A stretch of 14,530 nt of DNA from RBG-16-66-20 sp039931635 (GCA_039931635.1 JBDTRO010000013.1:1-14530), one strand, 5' to 3'; positions 1 through 7,750 are shown, counted from the first letter of the stretch. The notes: generated by a model from the sequence alone, not told the origin. Numbers and translations are program-made.

Positions 1-415
1 GCCGCGCTTCGAGCGCGGCGCCGCGCACGAGGTCAACGAAGCCTCCGAGCTCCGAATCAATGCGGATCGTACGCCCCGCGTCGCGCAACCTCAACTGCAT
101 CCATCCTCCTTCTCGGTCCCTGCGCGTCGAGTAGTAGTCGAGCCGCAGCGAACGCAAATATTCCCACCGGATAACAGCGCCAAGCGGTCCTCTGGCGCGG
201 ATTCCGGTCTCGTCCAGGTCGATGTGGGTCAACTGCCGGCAGACCGTACGGGCAAAGTATACGAGGAATAGCGCGGCGACCGCAGCCAGAACCCACGCCA
301 CCGGCATCACCGGATTCACCGCAGCGAGAGGGCCCAGCGAGAACGCGAGCCCGATGGTGCTGCCCGCATAATCGGGCAGCAGATCCCGCCACGAATAGTG
401 GAACGTGGTGCTCAC
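1..415 (-). CDS. Membrane protein with two N-terminal helices, partial (3' end outside window)
   Basis: This is an open frame of 138 codons that runs off the left edge. It starts with GTG at 415-413, inside the GTGA overlap with the stop of the deacetylase gene, which is the main reason for choosing this start. Two hydrophobic segments are visible, about residues 17-33 and 38-55, ending with a positive stretch. A soluble part from about residue 62 follows, with alternating strands (HIDLDETGIRARGPLG, then VIRWEYLRSLRLDYYSTRR, then GWMQLRLRD and TIRID). That pattern recalls small PH-like domains on bacterial membrane proteins, but this is only a resemblance. I do not recognise a named family. 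As last visible gene of the glycosyltransferase operon it probably acts at the inner membrane with that pathway. The C-terminus and any further gene lie outside. Confidence 0.7.
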   Translation of the reverse strand, partial: MSTTFHYSWRDLLPDYAGSTIGLAFSLGPLAAVNPVMPVAWVLAAVAALFLVYFARTVCRQLTHIDLDETGIRARGPLGAVIRWEYLRSLRLDYYSTRRDREGGWMQLRLRDAGRTIRIDSELGGFVDLVRGAALEAR

Positions 416-1173
416 GGAGTGTGAAATAGTTCCTCTGCACTCCGCCAGGCCGCGCCGTGACGTTCGCGGGTCGTTTCGAACAGCCGTTCGAGAAACGCCC
501 AGGCTGCATCGTCATGCACCGCGTGGTGGGTCAGCCAACCGGTTGCCTCCGCCGAATCGGCAGCTGCTGATCTCTTCGCCACCAGATGCCTGGTCGCTGC
601 GGCCAGCGCCTCGTTTTCGCCGATGAAGCCACCGCCCGTGCGCCAGGCGATGATGTCCACGTGCGTATTCACTTGCCGCAGGCCGGGTCCCGCTTCGGCG
701 TTTCGGCGCACGCCATACCTGCTCAGGCCGATGAATCCGGCTGCGGCGAGATGCGCAGCAAGCTGCTCCGGGATACGGTTCCAAGGCGGGGCCAGAACCG
801 GCAGAAAGCGCTTGCTGGCCTGCGCTTCGAGAAGCCTGCGCGCATCCACGAGACGTGCGATGGCCGCCGCAGGCGCTTCGCCGGCGTCGAATTCGGTCTT
901 CTTCCCGCCCGGGCCGGCGCGGTTCACGTGGTCGGTGCCGTGTTGCAACACCGTGACCCCGGATGCCGGCCCTTCCAACGCTTCCTTCGCGAAGCGCGCG
1001 GGTATTGCGGCGAGGGCCAGCGGCGTGGCGGTCCGTTGCGCCAGCGCGATCAGGCGCGACAGGGCAGGGTCAGGCCGCGCGGCGTCGTCGTCGCGCCACC
1101 AGAATTCGGCGGTACGTCCGTCATCGCGCGAGCGCGCGATCTCGTCCAGGAACGCTTGCCAGGGGACATTCAT
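412..1173 (-). CDS. Divergent NodB-like polysaccharide deacetylase family protein
   Basis: A 253-aa protein with the motif order of carbohydrate esterase 4-type deacetylases in divergent form. An Asp cluster at residues 28-30 (WWRDDDA) stands where TFDDG is usual, HGTDH follows at 78-82 (the HxxxH metal ligands), then APPWNR at 128-133 (compare RxPxG/RPPW) and LTHHAVHD at 214-221, which would supply the late catalytic His. No signal peptide is seen, so the protein is probably cytoplasmic or acts at the inner face. The start ATG at 1173-1171 overlaps the stop of the upstream glycosyltransferase gene (ATGA); a longer open frame to 1353 lies wholly inside that gene and is rejected. The likely role is removal of an N- or O-acetyl group from a sugar made by the neighbouring glycosyltransferases. 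The substrate cannot be told. The family call is fairly sure, activity less so because the first motif is atypical. Confidence 0.8.
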   Translation of the reverse strand: MNVPWQAFLDEIARSRDDGRTAEFWWRDDDAARPDPALSRLIALAQRTATPLALAAIPARFAKEALEGPASGVTVLQHGTDHVNRAGPGGKKTEFDAGEAPAAAIARLVDARRLLEAQASKRFLPVLAPPWNRIPEQLAAHLAAAGFIGLSRYGVRRNAEAGPGLRQVNTHVDIIAWRTGGGFIGENEALAAATRHLVAKRSAAADSAEATGWLTHHAVHDDAAWAFLERLFETTRERHGAAWRSAEELFHTP

Positions 1174-2330
1174 CGTTTCACGCCCATCGCCAGTTTCGCG
1201 ATCGATGCCGCGCAGCGCGCCGCTCCGTCCAGCGCAATGGCGCCGGGGAGCGGGCGCGGCTTGCGCGCCGCGCGGTCGATCGCCGCCGCCAGCGTTGCCG
1301 GCGCGAGGGCGTCCTCTGCCACCATTTCCAGCAGGCCGCGTTGCGCAAAGCAACTCGCGCGCAGGATTTGCTCCGTCTCATTGCCACCGGCAAACGGCAC
1401 CACCACGGCGCGCGCACGCGCCTGGACCGTTTCCATGAGCGTGTTGTAGCCCGCCTGGCTGATGGAGAGCTCGCAATTCGAGAGCAAGGTCGTGAAGTCC
1501 GGCCTGGATCGCTCCAGCGCGACGCCGATGGAGCTGCGCGCGAGCACCGAAAGCTTTTCGTATTCTCCCGCTGAAAGATTGTTTCCGGCGAGCAGCCGCC
1601 AGTTGCGATCGCGCAGCGTGCTGAGCGGTTTTGCCCGGATCGCCGTCTCGAGCAGCCGCGCGCCGACCGCGCCTCCGCCGGCAGATACGATGACTTCGTT
1701 CCGGCCCGCGTCGCCTGCCGAACTCGCAGCGGCGTCGACGACATAGCCGGTGTACTCGATCCGGCCGGCAATGCGCGACGCTGCTGGAAAGGTCCGCTCG
1801 AACGCGATGACCGAGCGATCCCCATGCACCATGACCCGGTCGAAATGGCGTTCGACCAGGACGAGCGTCTCCTCCTGCCGTTCCTGGCTCTTCTGGCCAC
1901 CCAGGATGTCCCGCACCGAGCAGACGATGGCTGGCCGCTGCGGCGACGCAGCGGCGGCATCGAGCAACGGCAACAGTTCGAAGCGCATCTGCCTGCGGCC
2001 GAACGGAAACAGTTCCAGAACCAGCACCTGCGGCGCGGCGGCAAGCCAGACCGCGTGCAACGCCGAGCTGCGCTGTCTCTTCCACTCGGCGTCGATGGGG
2101 CGGCCGGCTGCGTCCTGCAGAACCTTAAAGCTCAAATCGGCTGCGCTTGCCGGCGGCAATTGAACCAGGCGAACGCCATCGAGAGCCATCCCGGGCACCG
2201 GCGGACCGCCGCTCGCCAGGCTCACATCAAGTCCCGCTGCCGCCATCGCGCGGGCGAGCGTCAGCGCCCGCTTCAGGTGGCCGATCCCGAGCAGGTGCTG
2301 GACGTAGAAGAGGACTCGCGGCGCGCTCAA
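1170..2330 (-). CDS. COG4671-type GT-B glycosyltransferase (MurG/GT28-like C-terminal half), second copy
   Basis: A 386-aa predicted cytosolic GT-B glycosyltransferase. The N-terminal half begins with a beta strand and a Gly-rich loop (LFYVQHLLGIGHLKRAL, residues 7-23). The C-terminal half has SAGGG at 216-220, the acceptor-side SQAGYNT at 291-297 and a donor-site-like stretch VVPFAGGNETEQ at 310-321, in the order seen in MurG and other nucleotide-sugar enzymes. It is clearly paralogous to the first gene of the operon (shared GIGHL/GLGHL, VRDIL/LRDVL, YTGY, GYNT and EQ positions). The best start is TTG at 2330-2328, overlapping the upstream TGA as TTGA; no in-frame ATG or GTG lies near the first beta strand, and the open frame further upstream belongs to the preceding gene. 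The sugar donor and acceptor are unknown. Confidence 0.85.
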   Translation of the reverse strand: MSAPRVLFYVQHLLGIGHLKRALTLARAMAAAGLDVSLASGGPPVPGMALDGVRLVQLPPASAADLSFKVLQDAAGRPIDAEWKRQRSSALHAVWLAAAPQVLVLELFPFGRRQMRFELLPLLDAAAASPQRPAIVCSVRDILGGQKSQERQEETLVLVERHFDRVMVHGDRSVIAFERTFPAASRIAGRIEYTGYVVDAAASSAGDAGRNEVIVSAGGGAVGARLLETAIRAKPLSTLRDRNWRLLAGNNLSAGEYEKLSVLARSSIGVALERSRPDFTTLLSNCELSISQAGYNTLMETVQARARAVVVPFAGGNETEQILRASCFAQRGLLEMVAEDALAPATLAAAIDRAARKPRPLPGAIALDGAARCAASIAKLAMGVKR

Positions 2331-3484
2331 TGCACACCTGCCAGCGCGGGAATCCGGGCGAGCAGCGTCCGCAGGCGCGCGACGGTCGTGTCCACGCTGC
2401 GCTCGTTCTGCACGAACGCGGCCGCGGCCTCGCTCAAGCCTGCGCGCTTCCCGGCGTCCAGCATCAGTTCGCGCATCAGATTCGCAAATGCCGCTTCGTC
2501 GCCCGGCGGCGCGAGCAGCCCGGTGCGGCCGTGCTCCACCACGTCGGGTACGCCGCGCGTGGCGCAGGAAACTACCGGTAGCCCCGCGGCCTGCGCTTCC
2601 AGCATCGCCATGCCGTAGGCCTCGTTCACCGCCGGCCAAGCGCAAAGGTCAGAGGCCGCGTTCATCGCTGCAACCTCTGCCAGCTCAATCGCGCCGAGAA
2701 ATGCGGTACGACCTGGAAGCGCCGCACCGAGTACCGATTCTACGGCCGCGCGCGCCGGGCCATCGCCCGCGATCAGCAGCTGCCAGCGGAGATCCTTGAG
2801 CCGGCCAAGCGCGCCAGCCAGCATTCGGTATGACGCCATTTTGTCGCCGTCACGCATCATCGCCACGACCGCGATCCACGGAATTTCCGCGTCGAGCCCA
2901 CGCGCGCGTGCCAGACGCGCACGGTGACCCGCGCGCGCGGCCGCCGCGGCGCGGAACGGGGCAGGATCGAGAAAGGGCGGCAGCCATGCAATCCGGTCAC
3001 CCGTCGCGGCAACACCGCGCAGGCCGTCCATGTCGTCATGCGTGGGGCACAGCAGCAGGTCGGCGCGCCGGATCGCTTCCATCGTACCGGCGTGGCCGAT
3101 GTCCCAGGGTCCGCCGGCGCGCTTGCCCGCATGCGAGGCTTCGGCAATCACATAGGGAATGCCAAGCGCCGCGCTCACGACCGGTCCCAGCCAGTCGGGC
3201 GCCTTGTAGTAGGCGTGATACGTGAACCAGAGGTCTGGCCGTGCTTCAGGCGCGGCGTTACGCCACTGCGCCGCCAGCTGCCCGCCGAGCGCGATGCCCT
3301 GATCGCGCAGCGCGGCCTGGCGCGGCACATCGCCGCCGGAATCGTAGCTGCGGAAACCGGACGCCAGCTCGACGCGGTGGCCGGCGCGCGCGAGCGCGTC
3401 CATCAGGAGTTCCGCGATGCGGCGGTCGCCCGAAGGCGTACCGTGCGCGGGCGATTTCAGCGGCGCGTAGAACGCGATGCGCAT
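2327..3484 (-). CDS. Glycosyltransferase family 4 protein
   Basis: A 385-aa GT-B retaining glycosyltransferase of the GT4 type. The N-terminal Rossmann half begins MRIAFYAPLKSP and has a Gly-containing turn (GTPSGDRR, 15-22) where GT4 enzymes have GG. The C-terminal half has LLIAGDGP (236-243), the E-x7-E signature E288...E296 (EAYGMAMLE) that holds the nucleotide-sugar, then GLPVVSCATRGVPDVVEHGRT. No membrane helix is seen. The start ATG at 3484-3482 lies 8 bases after the stop of the upstream GT4 gene, with only a weak purine-rich stretch before it, so translation may depend on coupling. Its stop overlaps the TTG start of the next gene. Role inferred: one sugar-transfer step in the glycan made by this operon; specificity cannot be read from sequence. 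Confidence 0.9.
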   Translation of the reverse strand: MRIAFYAPLKSPAHGTPSGDRRIAELLMDALARAGHRVELASGFRSYDSGGDVPRQAALRDQGIALGGQLAAQWRNAAPEARPDLWFTYHAYYKAPDWLGPVVSAALGIPYVIAEASHAGKRAGGPWDIGHAGTMEAIRRADLLLCPTHDDMDGLRGVAATGDRIAWLPPFLDPAPFRAAAAARAGHRARLARARGLDAEIPWIAVVAMMRDGDKMASYRMLAGALGRLKDLRWQLLIAGDGPARAAVESVLGAALPGRTAFLGAIELAEVAAMNAASDLCAWPAVNEAYGMAMLEAQAAGLPVVSCATRGVPDVVEHGRTGLLAPPGDEAAFANLMRELMLDAGKRAGLSEAAAAFVQNERSVDTTVARLRTLLARIPALAGVH

Positions 3485-3492
3485 GACGGATT

Positions 3493-4725
3493 CTAGTCCG
3501 CCGCCTTGAGTCCGAAGCGGCGCGCGAGGCGTTCGATGTTTTCTTCCAGGCCGAATCCGGCGCGCACGCGGCAGCGTCCCGCTTCGCCTAGCTCTCTGCG
3601 GCGCGCGGGATCGACGATCAGCGCCTCCAGCGCGAGCGCGAGCGCGGCGGGCGATTCAGGCGCGACCAGCATGCCAGTGCGGCCGTCTTCGATCAGCTCG
3701 GGAATTCCCGCGACGCTTGTCGCCACGCAGCCGAGCCCCTGGCTTTGCGCTTCGGCGAGCACGTTGGGCAGGCCATCGCGGTCGCCGTCGCGCGCCACGC
3801 GCGAAGCAAGCGCGAACAGATCCGCGGCGCGGTACTCGGACAGCAATTCGGACTGCGTGCGCGCTCCGCGCCACTCGACGCGCGCGGCGATCCCCAGCGT
3901 GCGTGCGTGCCGCTCGAGCTTGCCCTTGAGCGGACCGCCGCCCGCATGCACCAGCCGCCAATGAAGCTGCCCGGGCAGCCGCGCCAGCGCTTCCAGCAGC
4001 ACGTCGGTGCCTTTCTTCTCGACCAACCGCCCGACGGAAAGGATGACCACGGGGTCGCCGGGATCGCCTCCATTCCTGGTTTTTTTTTCAGCTTCCTGAA
4101 ACGGAAATCGCTGCAAATCAAGGCCGTGATAAACGAGCTCCACCCTGCCCGGCGGCGCGAGCGCGGCCAGATGCGCATGGTTCACCGCCGTGCAGGTGAC
4201 GAGCCATTCGCAGGACGCAAGCTTTTCGCGCTTTTCCCATTCGGGCGTGGTCCAGATGTCCTTCGCATGCGCCGAGCCCGTCCAGGCAAGCCCGGCAAGC
4301 AGCGCCGCGTAGCGCGTGACGGATGCCGGTGTGTGCAGGAAATGCGCATGCAGGTGCCGGATTTCCGGCGGCAGTTCATGCACCAGAACCAGCGCCTGGC
4401 CAAATCGGCGGATACGGTTGGGCGTCGGGTCGCGCGCCAGATCACGCAGCCATAGATTGCGGGTCGCCCGGTAGCCGGGCCTTTTCCTCTCGCCCAGCCA
4501 GGCACGAATCACGCGCAGCGGCTCGAGCAGCAGGTATTCGGGGAGATACAAGATCGGCGCCCGGATTTCGTCGTGCACCGCATGGCGGCGCGCATCGGTG
4601 GGATGACGCAACGAGACGATCAGGATATCCAGGCCGCGGCGCTCGAGCGCGGCGATTTCCTGCGCGATGAACGTTTCCGAAAGCCTCGGATAGCCTTTCA
4701 GGACGAAGGCGACGCGGCCCTGCAT
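3493..4725 (-). CDS. WcaL/AmsK-like glycosyltransferase family 4 protein
   Basis: A 410-aa GT4 glycosyltransferase resembling the WcaL/AmsK/CpsK group of exopolysaccharide enzymes. Supporting motifs are YPRLSETFIAQEI (12-24), HLHAHF (124-129), SAHAKDIW (151-158), the hinge-side VGRLVEKKGTDVLLEAL (231-247) and D-x7-E at D317...E325 (DGLPNVLAEA), where Asp replaces the usual first Glu. No transmembrane segment is visible. ATG at 4725-4723 is preceded by GGGAGGG at 4735-4729. An A9 run on the coding strand (4088-4080, encoding EKKT at residues 213-216) lies in the interdomain linker, in a locally AT-rich patch unlike the rest of the gene. WcaL-type enzymes add sugars to lipid-linked repeat units in colanic-acid-like pathways; the substrate here is not predictable. 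Confidence 0.9.
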   Translation of the reverse strand: MQGRVAFVLKGYPRLSETFIAQEIAALERRGLDILIVSLRHPTDARRHAVHDEIRAPILYLPEYLLLEPLRVIRAWLGERKRPGYRATRNLWLRDLARDPTPNRIRRFGQALVLVHELPPEIRHLHAHFLHTPASVTRYAALLAGLAWTGSAHAKDIWTTPEWEKREKLASCEWLVTCTAVNHAHLAALAPPGRVELVYHGLDLQRFPFQEAEKKTRNGGDPGDPVVILSVGRLVEKKGTDVLLEALARLPGQLHWRLVHAGGGPLKGKLERHARTLGIAARVEWRGARTQSELLSEYRAADLFALASRVARDGDRDGLPNVLAEAQSQGLGCVATSVAGIPELIEDGRTGMLVAPESPAALALALEALIVDPARRRELGEAGRCRVRAGFGLEENIERLARRFGLKAAD

Positions 4726-4762
4726 CGACCCTCCCGCAGCCCGTTCTTCGCCGGCCGTCGCG

Positions 4763-5989
4763 CTAGGCGCTGCGCGGCAGCGCCTGCGGCACCTCGGCCT
4801 CGGCCGCGGATTCCATCCAGGGCGCCACCAGCCGGTTGACGTTTTCCAGGCCCTCGAGCAGCCCGGGCACCACGATTTCGGAGGGACGGTTCTGGCTCGG
4901 CAGGCGGCGCAGCGCCGCGGCCATCACGGCCGGATCGTAGCGTCCGTCATCGGCGAGCATCGAGATGAGGCCCAGCTTCGCGGCGCGCGAAATGCGGATG
5001 TATTGCTCGAGGCGCGGCTCGGTGCGCGGCACGATGAGCGCGCGCTTGTCCATCGACAGGACTTCGCAGAAGGTGTTGTAGCCGCCCATCGCCACGACGC
5101 CGGCGGCGCGTGCCACCAGAGCCTCGAGATGGCTGTGAAAGGTGATGACGTCGACGCGCTTCAAACGCGCGGCGCGGTCCATGAATTCCGCCTGGCGCTC
5201 CGGCTGCATGAAGGGCCCCAGCACCAGCAGCGCCGGATACGGCAGCAGCGGATCGTGCTCATAGGCGCGCAGCACCCACTCGATCAGCGCCTCGCCGTCC
5301 CCGCCGCCGCCGGTGGTGACGAGCAGGTAGGGCCGGTTGGTGATTTCCGGCAGGCGCGGCGGCGCGCCGTGCGTCGCCACTTCGCGGTGCAGGTAACCCG
5401 TGTAGACCATTTTCTGGCGCACCGAGATCGGCAGCGACACGCCTTCCAGCGGATCGCAGATCTGCGGCAGGCCGTAGACCCAGATCTCGTCGTACAGCTC
5501 GCGCAGCGCGGGCAGCACGTTCTTGCGTTGCCACTCGGGTTCGAGCAGGCGCGGTTCGTCCAGCACGTCGCGCAGGCCGAGGATCAGCCTGGTGCCGCGC
5601 GGCTTGAGCATCTCCAGCGTCTCCAGCACCTCGCCGCGCAGGCCCATCGGCTCCTTGTCGACGATGAAGATATCCGGCTCGAACATCTCCGCGGTGTGGC
5701 GGATGATCGAGCCGCGCAGCTTCAGCGTCTGCTCGATGTCGATATGCAGGTTGAGCGAGGTGTACTCGCCGCTGCGCAGCTTGATCACGCCGGGAATGCG
5801 CACGAAGTCCACACGGGCGCGGAAATCGAATGATCCGATGATCGGCGACCCCGACAGGATCAGCACCGATACCTGCTTGAACTTCTCCACCAGCGAATGG
5901 GCGATCGTGCGGCAGCGGCGCAGGTGCCCCAGCCCCATCGTATCGTGGCTGTAAATCAATATGCGCCGGTCGGCGCGCTTCACGTCCAT
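4763..5989 (-). CDS. COG4671-type GT-B glycosyltransferase, first gene of glycan operon
   Basis: A 408-aa predicted glycosyltransferase of the MurG-like fold. The N-terminal part has ILIYSHDTMGLGHLRRC (10-26), a phosphate-loop-like turn; the centre has FEPDIFIVDKEPMGLRGE and LILGLRDVLDEPRLLE; the C-terminal domain has VTTGGGGDGEA (224-234), AMGGYNTFCEVLS (300-312) and LIVPRTEPRLEQ (318-329). It shares motif order with the fourth gene of the operon, so the two are paralogues in one operon. The start is set at ATG 5989-5987 because GGGGAGG (6001-5995) sits 5 bases before it; an in-frame ATG 11 codons upstream lacks such a site. It is the promoter-proximal gene, divergent from the cyclase gene across 99 bases. 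Substrates are unknown. Confidence 0.87.
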   Translation of the reverse strand: MDVKRADRRILIYSHDTMGLGHLRRCRTIAHSLVEKFKQVSVLILSGSPIIGSFDFRARVDFVRIPGVIKLRSGEYTSLNLHIDIEQTLKLRGSIIRHTAEMFEPDIFIVDKEPMGLRGEVLETLEMLKPRGTRLILGLRDVLDEPRLLEPEWQRKNVLPALRELYDEIWVYGLPQICDPLEGVSLPISVRQKMVYTGYLHREVATHGAPPRLPEITNRPYLLVTTGGGGDGEALIEWVLRAYEHDPLLPYPALLVLGPFMQPERQAEFMDRAARLKRVDVITFHSHLEALVARAAGVVAMGGYNTFCEVLSMDKRALIVPRTEPRLEQYIRISRAAKLGLISMLADDGRYDPAVMAAALRRLPSQNRPSEIVVPGLLEGLENVNRLVAPWMESAAEAEVPQALPRSA

Positions 5990-5994
5990 GTTCG

Positions 5995-6001
5995 CCTCCC
6001 C
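5995..6001 (-). promoter_or_regulatory. Strong Shine-Dalgarno of the glycan operon's first gene
   Basis: GGGGAGG on the minus strand, 5 bases before ATG at 5989. It decides the start MDVKRAD over the in-frame ATG at 6022, which would add 11 residues containing this very site. It is the clearest ribosome binding site of the operon; later genes rely on overlaps or short gaps. Confidence 0.8.
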
Positions 6002-6020
6002 TGAATTCCGGCCGCGCCGC

Positions 6021-6050
6021 ATTTGTCGGCACGTATCGGCCCGTATCGGC
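6021..6050 (+). repeat. Three TCGGC boxes phased at 10 bp in divergent intergenic region
   Basis: Three consecutive 10-base units all end in TCGGC (6026-6030, 6036-6040, 6046-6050); the last two share the 9-mer CGTATCGGC. They lie between the divergent glycan operon and the cyclase gene, within a 99-base space (5990-6088) that must hold the control signals of both. One-helical-turn spacing is what a protein binding one DNA face would use, so a tandem operator is possible. A chance local duplication is the alternative. I see no convincing -35/-10 pair in this space; TATAGAAT on the minus strand (6085-6078) is only a -10-like hexamer without a matching -35. Confidence 0.45.
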
Positions 6051-6088
6051 TTGGCGGTTCCACCGGAAAGCGGGCATTCTATACCGCG

Positions 6089-7750
6089 ATGCCCAAATTC
6101 GAGCGCTACTTACGATTGGTTACCGGTCTCGCGGTCGCGGCCTATGTCGCCGGGCACCTCCTCAACCACGCGCTCGGCATCGTCTCGCTGGAAGCGATGG
6201 ATGCGCTGCGGCGCCTGCTCTCCGCGTGGTGGCGCAGCCTGCCGGGCACGATCCTCCTCTACGGTTCGCTGCTGACGCACTTTGCGCTCGCCCTGGTGTC
6301 CTTGTCGCGGCGCCGCACGTTGCGCATGCCCGCCTGGGAAGCCGCCCAGCTCGCGCTCGGGCTCTGCGTCCTGCCGCTGCTCGCCTACCACGTCGTCGGC
6401 ACGCGCTTCGCCTGGCAGCTGCTTGACCGCGAGGTCAACTACGCGCGCATCGTCGCCGCGATCTGGGCCGATCCGTTGCAGCTCGCGAAGCAGGTGGCAT
6501 TGATCTGCGTCGTCTGGCTGCACCTGTGCTTCGGCATCCACTTCTGGCTCAGGCTGAAGAGCTGGTATCCGCGCGCGCAGCAGTACGCGTTCGCGGCCGC
6601 GGTGCTGGTCCCGGCGCTCGCGGTCGCCGGGTTCGTGAGCGCCGCGATCAACGTCATGCCGCCCGCGCCGCAGCCGATCAGCCGCGGCGAAGCCGAGTTG
6701 CTGCTCAATGTACGCGACGCGATCTACTGGGGTTTCGGGCTGCTGCTGGGCGGGACCCTGCTGCAGCGCTATGTGCGCCAGCTGCGCCACGGGATTTACC
6801 GTATCCATCATTCCTCCGGTCAGATCGTCGCTGCGCATGCCGGCAGCAGCATCCTTGAGGCGCTGCGCGACGCCGGATTGCCGCACGCGTCGGTTTGCGG
6901 CGGGCGGGCGCGCTGCACCACCTGCCGCGTGCGCGTCGCCGGGGGCCTGGACTCCCTCTCGCCGCCCGCGGAACTCGAAGCCGACGCCCTGCGCCGGATC
7001 AACGCGGCACCCAACGTGCGCCTCGCCTGCCAGGTGCGCCCCGGCGAGGACGTGTGGATCACGCCGCTGGTCGCGGCAAACGCCGATCCGGCCCTCGCGC
7101 GCAGGCCAGGCGGCGTGCAGGGAAGCGAGCGCCACGTGGCGGCAATGTTCGTCGATCTGCGCGGTTCCACCCAACTTGGCGAAACCCGCCTTCCCTACGA
7201 CGTGGTTTTCATCCTGAACCAGTTCTTCGCCGAAATGTCGGCTGCGTTGCTGGCGACCGGCGGCCACTATGCCCAGTTCGCAGGCGACGGCCTGCTGGCG
7301 CTCTATGGACTGGAGACGGAAATCGGGCCCGCCTGCCGCCAGGCGCTGGCGGGCGCGGCCGACATGCACCGCCGGATGAAATTGCTGAATGCGCGCCTGG
7401 CGCGCGAACTGGCGGCGCCGCTGCGCATCGGCATCGGCGTGCATGCCGGCGTGGCAATCGTCGGCAGCATGGGGCCGCCTGCCGCGCCCATCGTTTCGGC
7501 GATCGGGGACACCATCAATAGCGCTGCACGCCTCGAAAGCCTCACCAAGCAATACGGCTGCACCTTGATCGTTTCGGTCGACACGCTGCGCTTCGCCGGC
7601 ATCGCGCCGCCCGCTGACGGCGTGCAGCGCGTCGAGGTACGCGGCAAGGTCGAGCAGCTCGAGGTGTTGACGGTCGAGGATCCGGCGACCCTGCTGTCGG
7701 GGGCGGACGACCGTGCGGTATCGCACATAACCAGCCGATCCAGCGCTTGA
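6089..7750 (+). CDS. CyaC-like class III nucleotide cyclase with SdhC-like membrane anchor and [2Fe-2S] domain
   Basis: A 553-aa three-part protein. Residues 1-230 hold six helices (about 11-33, 53-72, 84-104, 131-155, 166-189, 207-226) with histidines H23/H27, H64, H101 and H145/H151 in the first four, the pattern of diheme-b succinate:quinone reductase anchors. Residues 236-330 form a plant-type ferredoxin domain with C270, C276, C279 and C314. Residues 347-530 are a class III cyclase domain with metal aspartates D356 and D400, and N477/R481 (GDTINSAAR) for the transition state. The base-selecting Lys is Gln396 (AQFAGDG) and its partner position is Ser470. S. meliloti CyaC (known) has a heme-b anchor and binuclear Fe-S centre, and its adenylate cyclase activity follows the quinone redox state; the same role is inferred here. 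ATG at 6089 is chosen because the first helix begins soon after it; no clear Shine-Dalgarno is seen, and an in-frame TTG at 6023 would add 22 residues. Confidence 0.9.
   Translation: MPKFERYLRLVTGLAVAAYVAGHLLNHALGIVSLEAMDALRRLLSAWWRSLPGTILLYGSLLTHFALALVSLSRRRTLRMPAWEAAQLALGLCVLPLLAYHVVGTRFAWQLLDREVNYARIVAAIWADPLQLAKQVALICVVWLHLCFGIHFWLRLKSWYPRAQQYAFAAAVLVPALAVAGFVSAAINVMPPAPQPISRGEAELLLNVRDAIYWGFGLLLGGTLLQRYVRQLRHGIYRIHHSSGQIVAAHAGSSILEALRDAGLPHASVCGGRARCTTCRVRVAGGLDSLSPPAELEADALRRINAAPNVRLACQVRPGEDVWITPLVAANADPALARRPGGVQGSERHVAAMFVDLRGSTQLGETRLPYDVVFILNQFFAEMSAALLATGGHYAQFAGDGLLALYGLETEIGPACRQALAGAADMHRRMKLLNARLARELAAPLRIGIGVHAGVAIVGSMGPPAAPIVSAIGDTINSAARLESLTKQYGCTLIVSVDTLRFAGIAPPADGVQRVEVRGKVEQLEVLTVEDPATLLSGADDRAVSHITSRSSA

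Noticed and set aside
2331..2645. N-terminal extension of the COG4671-type glycosyltransferase frame
   Set aside because: It lies wholly within the upstream GT4 gene in another frame, and the first beta strand begins right after the TTG at 2330.
5003..5833. Open frame of 276 codons on plus, antisense to the first glycosyltransferase
   Set aside because: Shadow of the minus-strand gene, with the typical biased composition of an antisense frame.
6051..6088. Plus-strand promoter for the cyclase (TTGGCG ... TATACC)
   Set aside because: Spacing between the hexamers is 23 bases, and other pairings match poorly.
6110..7726. Open frame of 538 codons on the minus strand, antisense to the cyclase gene
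   Set aside because: It mirrors a well-supported gene; its translation is rich in Arg, His, Gln and Ala with no domain. Long antisense frames are expected in GC-rich DNA.
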